A stretch of 64,000 nt of DNA from Salvator merianae (Eukaryota > Chordata > Lepidosauria > Squamata > Teiidae): positions 76,675,636 to 76,739,635 of the forward strand of contig QVOM02000042.1 in the NCBI GenBank assembly GCA_003586115.2, written 5' to 3'. How positions within the stretch are numbered: position 1 is the stretch's first letter; the number at the start of each line of letters is the position of its first letter. The translations under genes were made by a program, and so were the position numbers. The notes beneath the pieces are model-generated. The model was not told the origin of the DNA and did not search any database. It saw only the letters and a list, made by a program, of their open reading frames with translations. Shown here piece by piece: positions 17,417-29,572 of the stretch.

Positions 17417-17933
17417 GACCTGTTTGCACTTATGACAGTATAATGGTCTAACTAGTATGGTTTGGGCCAGTCGGGTTTGGGTATGGAGAGGGGTCTTTGC
17501 ACCTGTCAGCACTGGAACACTCTGCAAGCCGACCAGTGCTGGACGCAGTGCAAATGGGAGCGCACTAGTTCAGTAGCTGTGTTTGAACCCAGAGGGTCCA
17601 TGTTCGAACCTGTGTCCAAAAAGGCCACCAGGGTCCGGACCCCAAGGTTCAAACTGGGATGGGAACAGGCAGACTGCACGTGCATGACCTCTGCTGGACC
17701 CGCCCCGCTGCCATTTTGAACCCGGAAATGGCGCGGACACACCTTCCTTGATCCTCATCTGATCACGCAAGTCGGGTTGGAGACTACAATTTACTTGACC
17801 ATAGCTGGCTGGATTCAGGTAAGCATCAGGTGGGCTTCGATAGCTAGTACGCAGGATCTGCCCTTGCAAACAGCCCCAGCTGACCTGAAAGCTAACATCC
17901 TGAAATGTACTACTTGTTAAGTGTGAACAGGCC
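17417..17933. mobile_element. hAT-like MITE, family 1, copy B
   Basis: It begins GACCTGTTTGCACTTA and ends TAAGTGTGAACAGGCC, clear terminal inverted repeats. CTTCA flanks both sides (17412-17416 and 17934-17938). The internal right part (TTCAGGTAAGCATCAGGT) matches the copy at 45682-46242. A LINE-tail-like A-rich patch follows at about 17990-18045. Confidence 0.75.
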
Positions 17934-18280
17934 CTTCATGTCCTTAGTGACACTTGGAGACCTCTGTATTATTTGTGTATAGCCAATGTATGTGAATATA
18001 TAGAAAGGTGATATAAAAGCACAATAAAAAATAAAATTTGGCACATCCATTTCCTAAGATACTATGATGGACAGAAGAGTTTGAAAAGGGAATATTTTTA
18101 CATCCAACAATCACAGATTAGGACACAAAATTTAAGTCATAAAATAGGATAGTATTGCATTATTAACATCCATACAGGATGGAACACTGGGCTGTTCAGA
18201 GTTCACCACACATCTGCATATTCCCGAGGACAAATTCTAGCTGGAATGTGGTACATGGCTTTACCAAATATGTCCTGCTA

Positions 18281-18499
<219 letters not shown>

Positions 18500-18627
18500 C
18501 TAGTCACGGAAAATGATCAAATAATGTAAAAATAAAGTTAGCTGTACCAGTGTGATTCAAAATTATAAACAGTACAAAAACAATACTCAGCAAATACATT
18601 CTACATGTAAAACTCCACTGCAGCTTA

Positions 18628-18876
<249 letters not shown>

Positions 18877-21243
18877 CTAAAATGAAAAAGCACCCAATTA
18901 TTTGTGATCTAGATTCAGTTACAAAAGTCAAGAAAAACTCTAGCAGAAAGGACATTCACAATGATCTTCAGATCTAAACTCAAATCACTGCTTAGCAGCT
19001 ATGAATTTATCAGGGCACACAAGTCCACTTTCTTGTGTGTAAATGTGAATGTCAACTGATGAAATGTTATAATGAGGTATTCTATATCAAATGCACAAGA
19101 TACAGGTCACAGAACGTTTGATATTTTGCATAGTCATTACACCACAAACAGCAGCACTCTTTACAACCAAACATTTAAAAATTATTATCAGCAACAGGTA
19201 AAGCTGTATCTCCTTTAAAACTATTTATTATCACATTATCTTCAAAAAACAGTCTATTATTAGGGGTTCAATTGGAAGCAAAGGATTTCTTTCAAAGCCA
19301 TAGAATGCTGGTGTATAAAAATGAGCAGGAATGCAGCATCTAAAAGTCGAAGAGTTGGGAAAATCCTACATGTACAGAAATGTCCAAAACCATTATATTC
19401 TCCTTCTAAAAAAGCTCAAAAATGTCTTCTGTAATTAGTTTATTCAACACAATTCAGTATGGTACTTTCATACCCACATGCTTTTGGTTGAAAAAACCCA
19501 TTTTGGTCGGGGAAAAAAACCCATTTCATCAATGGACTGTTAAAGGTCTTCAATGTGCAAAAATACATTTTTTGTGGTACTTCGGAAATTCCCATAAAAT
19601 AGTCTTGATTATCAAAATTCAGTCTGTTTTCAAACTAATTGTGTTTTCTATGTCAAGACTTATCATATTACTAGAAGTTTACAATATTAAAAAAAATCTC
19701 ACTAGATAACATCCTGGGAATCAGATTATACAAATTACATTTATATCACATAAATCATTCCCCATTTGTATACAAACTACAATGGAAAGTATTTTAGAAA
19801 TGTATACTTCAGGAGAGAATTTCCTAAAAATTTGGCCATCTTAAAAACAGTTCATGCAGTCTTGTAATTTTGAACATTTAAAAGCATTCACTGAAAAAAA
19901 GCAGTATAAAACTGTAGCAAATAGGTGCAAATCAATAGCATGTTTGTCCTCCCTATCAAAAAGGATTCTGATTCATGTGGCATCCTTCATGGTGCCTGGG
20001 CAGCTATACCCTCAGAGATAAACTTATTAAGTTCTAGGCTAAATATAACAACAATTCTACATAAAAATATTTAAAGCTATTCTGAGCATTGCAATCATCT
20101 ACATTATTGAAATGTGATGAGTGAAGAACCTGGAACATTTACAAATGAGCATTAAGAAATCTTTATACACTCTAAAGGAGCTGTGATCTCTTGCATCTTT
20201 TGGTTAGTGATACAGAAGGGTACCCAGGGACTCCCAGTATGAATGAATCCCCACCAGTTTTCATACTGTTTAATTTAATTGTAAACTGCTTTGAAATTTT
20301 TAATACAAAAAAGTGGTATAAAAATGTTCAAAATAAATAAAAGATTTATAATCCTGTGCGTGTTAAGCAGAAAAGTAAAACAAGTTCTTCCTCACTTAAG
20401 TAATGAAGGATTGAGACAGAGCAATATCATCTCTCATTAAACTCCACAAAATGCAACAAATACATTTGTATTACATCAGTCTCTCTGCAGCTAGTGTGGT
20501 ACAGCATTGTGGTTTATATCTAAATTAAGAAAGAACCTATTATAATGTGCAGTAAATATCCTGTGAGTCTTCTTACAAGTATGAGCACTGTAAACAACAG
20601 AACAGCATTAAAAGTATTTTAGATTTTAAAGACAGCATACATGGTATCGGTATCTACTCATACTCCCACCCTGTAGGACTTTGATCTTCTCAGGTAAGCA
20701 TGTCAAATGACAGATAGAGAAAAGGTACAACTGATTAAAGATTGCTACATCAGCATCTGTCAGTAAATAACTTGATTTTCAGCTTGGTCGTCCATACTTA
20801 ACCGTAACAGTTTTAAGAATAAAGAGCATGGAAAGAATTCTCAAGGAACGCAAGAGATAGGATGGGGATGAGGAGATAGGATGGTGAGTTATTTATTTAT
20901 TTTAAAGGAAAGAGTAAAATAGACCCCGTGGCTTTAACTTTGAGGGCTGGGGAAGGCTTAGACTATCATTTGATGGTTTTGTTAATAGTACAGAGCCTCC
21001 CACCCATTCTTCTCCCAGCAAAAGGCGACTCCTTGGCCGCGTTCTTAGAACGATCACCTTGGCCCCCGAGGCCTGTGCCAAGGTGTCACTGGGAACAGGG
21101 CAGCTCCCATCGTCTTGCCAAGCGCACCTGAGTCCCCATCCCATCCATTCGCATTTCTGACCATGTATTTTCTCCTAGACTTCAGACTCGGCCGAGAGGC
21201 ACCGCTGCAGCGAACCCTTTTCCCCGAATTTCGAGTCACCCAC
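18877..21243 (-). other. PPP2CB: PPP2CB intron 1
   Basis: AT-rich intron. A LINE-tail-like patch at about 20260-20345 (AAACTGCTTTGAAATTTTTA then GGTATAAAAATG and AATAAATAAA) is the only repeat I can suggest. CpG content rises sharply from about 21000 toward exon 1. Confidence 0.5.
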
Positions 21244-21345
21244 CTTCTCGCAGAGGCTCCGTACTTGGCTCTCGCTCAGCTGTTTGCACTCATTGAGCTG
21301 CTCGATCCACTGGTCCAGCTCCTTGGTGAAGCTCTTGTCCTCCAT
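21244..21345 (-). CDS. PPP2CB: PPP2CB exon 1 with start codon (PP2A catalytic subunit beta)
   Basis: The start ATG reads leftward from 21345, and 34 codons run to the donor at 21242-21243 in phase 0. Joined to the six downstream exons this gives exactly 309 codons plus stop, the invariant length of PP2A catalytic subunits. The product is the Ser/Thr phosphatase catalytic subunit, which assembles with a scaffold A and a variable B subunit in cytoplasm and nucleus. The encoded start is [13 protein letters not shown] followed by [10 protein letters not shown] and [11 protein letters not shown]. The stretch around WIEQ and SESQV is nearer the PPP2CA version I remember than mammalian PPP2CB. The exon sits in a CpG-rich block, typical of a housekeeping promoter. 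Confidence 0.96.
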
Positions 21346-21720
21346 GCCGGCCCGCCGCCGCCGCCCGCTCAGATTTAAGAGAAGGGAGCGCTGGGCGGCG
21401 CGGCCAGGGCGGCGTGCTCCAGACCAGGAGAAAAGAGGAAATTTAAAAATAAAAAGGGATGGCCCCCAATCTTAGCACGGAGGGAAAGGACAGAGAGAGG
21501 GAGCGGCGGGGAGAAGGCCTGGACTAACGCAGCGCGCCTAAGAGGCCCCGGCCTCACCCTCGCTCCCTCACCCGTTCTCTCCCTCCGGCACTGTATAATG
21601 GCGGCCGCCGTCGCGGCACTGCGCACTTCCGCTCACACCTCCTTCAAGTCGCTTCCGGTAAAACGCGTCGCAGCGCCTCCTCTCGCCCGGAGGAGAGAAC
21701 GACTCTTGTTGAATCATCTT
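21346..21720 (-). promoter_or_regulatory. PPP2CB: PPP2CB 5' UTR and CpG-rich promoter
   Basis: GC- and CpG-rich sequence lies directly upstream of the PPP2CB ATG, in sharp contrast to the AT-rich flanks. On the + strand ATGGCGGC at 21598-21605 matches the core YY1 motif. CTTCCG cores near 21625 and 21653 match ETS/GABP sites. These are common in TATA-less housekeeping promoters (established knowledge). The transcription start is not determined; it probably lies between about 21450 and 21640. Confidence 0.7.
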
Positions 21721-22885
21721 TTACGTTTGACCGCAATCTTTTCCGCGTGTCCTTAGTTCTACTGTTCTTTGCTTCTCTAAGGACGAAAGAGCTTGTAAAT
21801 GGGTCTGGAGAAGGGACTTTTAAAGACACTTTGCCCATAGATCGTTCCAACTACCAAGCTTTCTCCTGTAGATCGTTTCAGGTGCCAAGCTTTCTCGAAA
21901 GCGGCTCCCTATTTTTTCAGGTCGCGCCCAACATAATGCTTACATAGCCCAGTTACGCCTTAAAGTATGTCCTGGTCATCATTAATCAGATTACTCTTCA
22001 CCCTTTTAAAAAATGCTCTCTGCGCTAAACAGCAGTAACATTAAATGCAAGGGGGCAAAAGCAGAGTACTGCATATTTGCCCCTAAAATTATAGTACAAA
22101 GCACTCCTGCTAGATTCTTAACAGCAGAAAGAAGGGTGTTACAAGTTTGATCTCGGACATCTCCTCACAGACTAGGGCAATGACAATCCACTTCCGTATC
22201 TGCCAAGCAATAGCTGTATGCACTGCAGCCACCAGGAGCCCAGTCGCACCTAAGTTTTAATCCAGCTTTGGTCCACTTTCAGAGTGAGAGAACACATCAG
22301 TGAAGTAATAAGTTTTTTTTTCCCCCTCAGCATTATCTAACTCAGAAAACTCACCTTTGGATTAAATAATGTGGAAAGAAAATGATTAGTCGCTTTGCTG
22401 ATGTGTTCTTTCAGTCTAAATGGGGACTGAAGCTGGATTAAAACCTAGGTGTGACTGGGCCCCAGGACTCGGGCCTGCCTCTGTGCTACCAAATAATGAC
22501 TAAATCAGCATCAGAAAATCCTTTTAAGGGTAAGAAAGCCAAACAATGCAATTCAGGTCCCAGATCTGCTGAGCAGAGTGGCATTACCGGGCATGGCAAC
22601 AATGCATGCAATAGTCTTGCATGTCTCTTACATCTGTAGTCTCTGTGTATTCTCTTGCCCTCACAGGAGGAAAAAAAGCAACTTTTTATTGTGTTCTGAA
22701 AAGCATCCTTTCAATGTCTCTATCCTTTAACCTTAGACTTTCCGCATTGTCACACAAGAGCCTCAGCTGGCCAGAAGGGGAAGTAAGACACAACTGTTGC
22801 ACTACATTATGTACTAGTCTCCCACCCTTTGGGCAAACAGTATCTGCACCTTGTACACAGAACCTCCACCTGGTTCCTGGGTCTT
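21721..22885. other. PPP2CB upstream intergenic DNA
   Basis: No exon is recognised. AT content rises again away from the promoter. Short open frames here look random. Confidence 0.5.
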
Positions 22886-23253
22886 GGGACCTGTTCGCAC
22901 CTACCACATCCCGGTGGGCTCCCAGCTGCTTCCAAATATTACTAGTTGTGGACAACTAAACTGCTGTCCACAGCTTGACCAGGAGCAGCTAGTGAGCTCC
23001 CAGTCAGCAGTGTTCACGACTGCTTGCAGGTGTGATGCTGCAAGTGAGCATGGCTACACAGCTGCACACTGCATCACAATTACCATGGCACCATCCAGGC
23101 ATGTACTGTATGTTGCCGCGGCCATTGCTGTGGTTATCCTGTCTGACCAGGCCTGGCCATTTGCACTTTCAAGTGCTGGCGGCCTGGTACAGGGCTTTTC
23201 CAGCACTTGAAGTGCAGATGACCACCACTGTGCCTGATCTTTACTGACCTGAT

Positions 23254-23625
23254 CAGTGGTGTAGCTACATGTTCCGCCGCCCGGGGCGGACCAAACGGCG
23301 GCAGCCGAGCAGGGCGCCCCGCCCTGCAGGACGCCCCGCCCTGCAGCTGCCTACTCGCCGTGATGATGGCCGCGCGCGCGCACGCCAGCAGGCACGGCGA
23401 GCGAGCGGCGGGCGGGGCGAGCGAGGTGAGCGAGCGGCGGGCGGGGCGAGCGAGGTGAGCGAGCGGCGGGCGGGGCGAGCGAGCGGCGGACGTACCGGTA
23501 AGCCGACTAAAGGCAAACCGGACACAGGGCGGGAGGGAGGGCCCAAGTCAAAGGCGGGCGCCGCCCCCAACAAGGCGCCACCCAGTGCGCACCGCCACCC
23601 GCGCCCCCCCCTTGCTACGCCAGTG
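23254..23625. mobile_element. GC-rich hAT-like element nested in MITE copy C
   Basis: The element begins CAGTGGTGTAGCTAC and ends GCTACGCCAGTG, inverted termini of the CAGTGGCGTAGC type. Both sides carry GACCTGAT (23246-23253 and 23626-23633), an exact 8-bp target duplication, so the insertion is well defined. The inside is strongly GC-rich with CpG runs. No transposase is present, so it is non-autonomous. Confidence 0.92.
23401..23488. repeat. 29-bp GC-rich tandem repeat, about three copies
   Basis: Two exact 29-bp units lie at 23401-23429 and 23430-23458 (each beginning GCGAGCGGCGGGCGGGG), and a third nearly complete copy follows. The repeat lies inside the nested hAT-like element. Confidence 0.85.
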
Positions 23626-24805
23626 GACCTGATATGATATTATACCTTACCAGGCCAGCAAGTGTGAACAGGTCCTAGGTCTTGCCCTCAAGCTACACAA
23701 CTTCTCACATTGCTAGTTTCAGTATTAAGAAGAAAGCTTTCCCAATGTGACACATCAGAAATAATCTGACAAGATTCTTAGCCATGTCTAGATGTTGTAT
23801 CTGTAGCCATTCACACCCAACCACCAGCACCCAAAGAAACCCTGAGCACATAGAAGCAGCAAAGGGCAGGCTTGAAAATGGCTCACAGTTTCAGTTGTTT
23901 ACTGGTAAACAGGTTCTCACACACTGCAGTAAAGTTGCCAGGTGGGGAGGAAAACTTCTGGGTACAGCATGGACCTCCCATTACAATTGCTACAGGGCTT
24001 TTCATGATCCCCAGCATGTGAACACTGACACAACTGAGGGATGGAAGGACAATGCCTTTTTTTAAAGTGTCTATTGTTTTACATCTGGAAATCACGTTAC
24101 TTTCTAGAATACCATACCTCCCAGTTGCTCCCTCTCATAGTCCAACGCAATCTTATTTCCATAACAGAAGCAAAGGCAACTTCAGTTCCTCAGTATGCCT
24201 AAAATAAAAATGGTGCACATTTGACTGACCACAGCAGTCCCTCAGAACTCCAGGAAGCTACCAAATGCCATCAAATCTTTCTATGAATTCTCTTGCATAA
24301 GCCTATTGCAGCAACTGACAACCTTTTCTATATCAACCCGAGAAATCCAGCTTTTTCTAGAACCAATCTTTCAATTACACCTCTTTTCTGGAACTGGAAG
24401 AGCTTGAAATCCAGCAGAAAACGACAGGGGTGGTATTCTGTCTACCAGATCTAATCCCTTAAATCTAATCATCACCTCCACTGCATATTCGTAAAGGATA
24501 TTATTTAGGTCATACCTGTATTGTCTCATGGTTTTCCGTACCTTTCAATTTAAGTCTGAATTTTGCAATAAGAACCCACAGTCAGCTCGTTTTTACCGAC
24601 TGTAGAGAGAGCGGCTTCATCCTTGGTTGAGAAGTATATAATCAATCTGATTTTGGTATTAATCATCTAGTGATGTTCATGTGTACAGTTGGAAAGAGTG
24701 TTTGTATAACCAGTGAGTTCTCTTGACAACACTCTTATTATCGCTGTCCTGCTTCATTTTGTGCTCCAAGGCGAAACTTGCTTGTTATTCCAGTTATTCC
24801 ACCAG

Positions 24806-25109
24806 GCACGGTGGCGCAGAAGGCTAAGGCACTGATCTTTCAATAAGATGATCGGAGTTCAAAGCCCCTGTGTGCCATGTAGAGGGGATGAGCGCCCTCT
24901 ACTGGCCTCTAGCTCCAGCCAACCTAGCTGTTTGAAAGCAAGTAATTGCAAGTAGATAAACAGAGAGCGTCACATTGTGTGATGCGGAAGATAGATAGAT
25001 GTAAGCCTTCAGGCGAAAAATAACCTTGTAAGCCGCTTTGAGTCAGCTTCAGCTGAGAAAAGCGGAGTATAAAAACCAAGTTGTTGTTGTTGTTGTTGTT
25101 GTTCTTCTT
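24806..25109 (+). mobile_element. tRNA-derived SINE, copy 2
   Basis: It opens with CACGGTGGCGCAGAAGGC (box A-like) and GGAGTTCAAAGCC (box B-like), then shares GAGCGCCCTCTACTGGCCTC and TGTAAGCCGCTTTGAGTCAG with the copy at 15098-15403. It ends GCGGAGTATAAAAACCAAG plus a (TTG)n tract at about 25080-25103. The tRNA-related head is followed by a long body and tail, so it is a SINE and not a tRNA gene. Confidence 0.87.
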
Positions 25110-25362
25110 ATCTTATGATTTCCTTCTTTAAAATTCTAATCCCCTGATGAAAATAACATCTTTTTGGTGTTAGTTCTAGAAGGTGCTGTAGGTCTTCATA
25201 GTACTGGCCAACCTCAGCCTCGTCGACATCAATAGTTGGGGCATAGACTTGAATTACTGTGATGTTGACCAGTTAAACCATGTAGTACAACACTATATTA
25301 TGCAGTGAATGAAAAATCAGGAGGTAGCACCATGGATGACCAGACTATCAAAGTAAGTCAAT

Positions 25363-25847
25363 GGGCCTTTCTGCATGGACCTTCAATACGGGTTAAGCAT
25401 TCATGTAGTACACTCCTAGGCCTCATAAATATGCAAGTTAGTGCAGATCTATGACGCCATGTCCCCCACTATTCCACTCTGTCTGCATTAGACATAGCAT
25501 GATACAGACTAAGGCCTTAATCCTGACCACTGGTAGACCTGTTTAATCAGGTCTACCAGCAGACCAGTGTGACTCTGATATGGAACACGGAAAGCATCAA
25601 GAAAGGTACCAGGGGTACCTTTCAGTGGTGCGTCATAGTGCACTGCCAAAAACCACCCCCTGAGGCTAGGAGCTTTTGTTCCTAGCCCTCGGAGGTGTGG
25701 GGGTACATCTGCAAGCTCATCTGAGCTTGATGATCATGGCATGGGTTGATCCAGATCCAGTCCATGCCTCCCTGTGGTCGGGATCAGTAAGCCAGGCTAT
25801 TCCAGGCCACTGGTCCTGACCAAGCACAGGTAAGTGTAGAAAGGGCC
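25363..25847. mobile_element. Possible longer MITE with family-2-like termini
   Basis: It starts GGGCCTTTCTGCATGGACC and ends GTAAGTGTAGAAAGGGCC, so the outer 15 bp resemble the fold-back MITE at 12881. The inside differs and includes the direct pair GGTACC...GGTACC near 25610. Target duplication not clear. Confidence 0.5.
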
Positions 25848-28449
25848 AGTGCCACTGCAGTGATGAAGTCCAGTCAACTAATACAAGTCAGCATCATCAC
25901 AGAGCAGAGACCCAGCCTATGAATAAGTCAGTGATACTGCAAAGGGAAGGGCATTTTATCAGTATTTATTCCAGTGATGCTGTGGAAGGCTGGCCTAGCA
26001 CTGACACAATCTAAGTCAGTAGTACCTCTGAGGCCTAATCAAAGGTTTAGAAACACTTCATTGATTTTTATGCAATAAGCATAATGGTTCACAGTTAAAC
26101 CTCTGAATGAAATTCAAAAGCTGTTCCATGGCACTTAAATTAAGCCTGACAGATTACAGTCTTGGATATTTCTATTACTACTACACCTAACTAGTAGTCT
26201 GATCCTGTTCAAAACCATATGTCCAGTACTAAGTGCTAAAATCCTGAGAAATGCAGGTTTGGGTTTCTCACAAATTTTGGCTTCTTTAGATTTAAATTTA
26301 TTATGAAACAGTAGGCAAAACTTGCAAAATCATTTATGCAAGCCTACATGAATTATTTTACTCAACTATTCAAAGAAACAATACAAGTAAAAAAGCATGG
26401 CTAGAAAGTTTCCCCATAAACTCTACTTTTGGTCCATCATTTAATTGCCACTAGACAGCTAGCTGAAGAAAAACCAGTTTCAGTCTTTTACCAGTTGCTC
26501 CCTCTGTGATATCACAGTACTTTGCAACATCCAAGAATGAATACAAACATTCCATACATAGTACAATTCTGTCTTCTTTGCAAAATGTAGTTATATCTAC
26601 AATAGCCTATGTATTATAACATTCCAGGGTATCTGGATGTTTCATTGCTACGTAGGCAAAGTCAGTGGTTCTGAACAGTACTTGTATGCTAACTTTCAAA
26701 TCAAGAGGACTTTAGTTCTTTTAGACTTTAAATATCTTAAATCTTCTTACATTAGATAGTACAGGGCAACTCAGTCTATTCTCAGCACATTTTTATATGA
26801 AGAAAATTACAAACAGGAAAAAAATACCATCTCCAGATGTCACTGGATAATTATGCCTTTTAGTGATATTCCAGAGTAAAGTGCCTCCAGAATCATCACT
26901 TATCCAGACAGCTGGGCAGCAGCGTGAGAAAACTGCATGTTGCCATGCTGGTGTGATGCACACATCTCGGTATTTTGACTGCATGAAATACTGAAAAGTG
27001 CACATGTGCCAGCCCCCACACATGTGCAGTAGCCATTTTCACCTCAGATTCTGCTGTGCACATGTGCAGGGGACCATTTTATTCAGTAAGGATCACACTG
27101 CCAAGCTTCCAGACAAATAGGTTTCCCCACTATTCCAGGAAAACCTACACTAAGAATTGGGTTTTCCCTGAATAAAATAAAGTGGGATTTCACCCCTTCA
27201 TAGTGGGGCTATGTTGGGGTTGCCATAGATACATGCTGCAATCCCAACATAGCCATGACATAATCACACAGAGTCTGGACAGAACCAAAGACTGGCAGTA
27301 ACATTTCCAGTTTTCGACAAACATCTGCGGTGTGGTTCAGAAGTTACCTCTGCAACTATGGAGGCATTATCTCATTACTGCTTCCTGCATATTCATAAGG
27401 ATATTCTAATCGTGTAGGACATGACTCTAAACCTATTCTGTTTTAGCAAATTACAAGGCATACTACACATCCAATTGTCACTCTAAAAAGCTTACTCTTC
27501 ATTGATTTAGCAGTGTAGAGCCAGAGATTCATGAGCCGACACTATCAAAATAATGACTATCAAATTGCTCTGAAGGCTGATCTCTGCAAGACATGATGGT
27601 TGTCACTGATAATTGTATGGAAACTCCCCAACTGAGTTAAAATGTCCTTGAATCGGGTAGAACTGAATGAAGCTAAACTGATGGGATTCCCAAACACCAA
27701 AATTATTAAATGTCTATGAATAAGGCATCCTGGACTGTGCATTATAACCTATAGTTATAGCAGTAGATGTGCCAGAAGTAAGCAGATGCATTCTATAGGA
27801 ACAAAATTCCTCAAATCTCTGCATCATCAAGTGAAAATTGCTACTATTTTGACCAAGAATTGGAAGGGTAGAATGTCCTACAAATGTAGAGAGTCCTGCA
27901 ATTCAGATGTTTCCTCTGGCTGCTCATTTTTAGTAGAAGCACAATATTCACTGTGAATAAAATTGCATATTTTCGCTGGAAGATAGTTCAGACTTCAAAC
28001 ATTTCAGAACCATAGATTTATTTAGTTCTGTAATCACTGAGGAATTAAATTGTATGCAGTAATTATAGATTTGCCATCAGAAATCCACCCATTTCTAACA
28101 GAACTTGATGATAAACTGATAACTTTGATACATTCATGATTAAATCCGAAGCACTTCCCCAGACATCCTCTTTTAAGTTATGAGCTCATGTAGTGAGACC
28201 CTTTCCGGGAATTTTCAAGAGAGCTCTGTGATGACTGAACTTCCACTGAAGATAAAGAAGAACCTTGGCATCTTTCATCATAGGATATAAAACATTCCTG
28301 GTGATGACCTTTTTTGCACTGTGATCATTTCTGCTATTCTTGTTGAAGCTTATTAGAGTTCCTAAAGTCCGTTGATATGGGTAATGTGCTTGAATGAATT
28401 AAGTCTGGCCTGAGGTGTTTGGTGAAATAATACTTTCAAGAACATGATC
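25848..28449. other. Intergenic DNA between PPP2CB and TEX15
   Basis: No exon recognised. A stretch at about 26920-27300 has repeated CACATGTGCAG motifs and may be an old repeat. Confidence 0.4.
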
Positions 28450-29210
28450 AGCACTCAAATCTGTTAACTGTGAAGGCAAATTCTCATCTGATCTGGGGGT
28501 GCTCCTGGAGTCACTGCAGTCACTGGAGACTCATGTGGCAGTAGTAGCCAGGAGTGCCTACCTCCATCTCTGACTAGTTTGCCAGCTTTGGCCTTTCCTG
28601 GACAGGGATAACTTAGCCAGGGTGATGATCCATGGCTTCCTAACCTCCAGCTTAGACTGTAATGGCCTAAAGTTTGAAATGAGTATGAAAAGCAGTAGCA
28701 TTCTGGTTGGATGCACATCATGCTGGTTTTGAAAGATCTGTACAGACTGTCTATTTGCTACCAAGTCTAATTCAAGGTTCTGATGTTAACATATAAAGCC
28801 TTAAATGAGTCCCCCCTAGTCTTCTTCCATATAGACTTGTCAAAGCAGTGAGATCTCAAAAAGAGGGCCCTTCTTGTAGTTCCACTTCTTTCAAATGTAC
28901 AAGGGGCACTAACACGCACGGGAGTCTTTTCTGTGATGACCCCGCCCAGACTCTGGAGTAGCCTCTTTCTGGAGATTTGCCAGGTGCCTACATTATACAG
29001 GTTTCAGTGCCTGGTTAAAATATACCTCTTTACCCAGGTCCTTGATGTTTAACTTCCTTTGAGTATTGCTCTGCAAGGGAGAAAGGGAGGGTATTTTGAA
29101 TTATATTTTAAATATATGTTAGATTACCCTATATATTTTATCTTTTTGTTGTTGTGACCCATCCTGGGACCTTCAGCTGAAAGGTGAGATATAAATTCTT
29201 AAATAAATAA
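28450..29210 (+). mobile_element. Decayed L2-like LINE, reverse-transcriptase C-terminus and 3' end
   Basis: Plus-strand frames recall the end of vertebrate L2-like ORF2: a VLTYKALNESPP-like stretch near 28770-28810, SEISKRGPSCSS near 28850, and GSLFCDDPAQTLE near 28925-28960 (the AFS-AAP-LWN motif region). Many stops are present. The 3' end is a tail with CCATCCTGGGACCTTC and GAGATATAAATTC then AATAAATAATAATA. Confidence 0.65.
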
Positions 29211-29442
29211 TAATAGAGTAATTTATGGTTGTTTTCTGAGGACTCCACACTGAAATACACACACACACTCCCCTTAATCTGCCATACCATAGCTCTTTCC
29301 ATTCTGCAGAGTTTCCCAAGGCTCTTAAGAGAATCAAGAAAATCTTGTTAAAGACTTTGGTGGAGTAGGTTGACTGCATCCCCAAATAAGCTCTGAGACA
29401 TCACAGATAACATATGCATACCCTCCAGGGTGTATTCTCTTT

Positions 29443-29572
29443 TTTATTGTTTTTAAAAGGTTGCAACATTGCATTACACCATTATGTCAACTTGAAACCA
29501 ATAAACACCAACATATTTACAAAAGAAAATAAACTTGCTGATGTCTTTTTTTGTCTTTCTCATAGTACTTTG
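29443..29572 (-). promoter_or_regulatory. TEX15: Candidate TEX15 3' UTR and poly(A) signal
   Basis: A minus-strand AATAAA at 29443-29448 lies about 125 nt past the stop of the candidate terminal TEX15 exon (stop at 29573-29575). The call depends on that exon being real. Confidence 0.4.

Larger units (their letters stand above)
22886..23675. mobile_element. hAT-like MITE, family 1, copy C (carries a nested element)
   Basis: Terminal inverted repeats are GGGACCTGTTCGCAC on the left and GTGTGAACAGGTCC on the right. Flanking 8-mers are TGGGTCTT (22878-22885) and TAGGTCTT (23676-23683), 7 of 8 identical, the target-duplication length of hAT elements. The body shares CAAGTGCTGGCGGCCTGG with copy A. 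A second element is inserted at 23254-23625. Confidence 0.85.

Noticed and set aside
17506..17869. Minus-strand frames of 78 and 99 codons
   Set aside because: They lie within MITE copy B and have no recognisable product.
21115..21378. 87-codon plus-strand frame
   Set aside because: It is antisense to PPP2CB exon 1 and its promoter, so it is a shadow frame.
23401..23488. CRISPR-like repeat array
   Set aside because: The 29-bp units are directly adjacent without spacers, in a eukaryotic transposon.
23269..23637. 122-codon plus-strand frame, Arg/Gly/Ala-rich
   Set aside because: It is a by-product of GC-rich tandem repeats inside the nested hAT-like element.
24806..24890. A tRNA gene
   Set aside because: Box A-like and box B-like motifs are present, but they head a SINE body with a LINE-like tail and a second dispersed copy.
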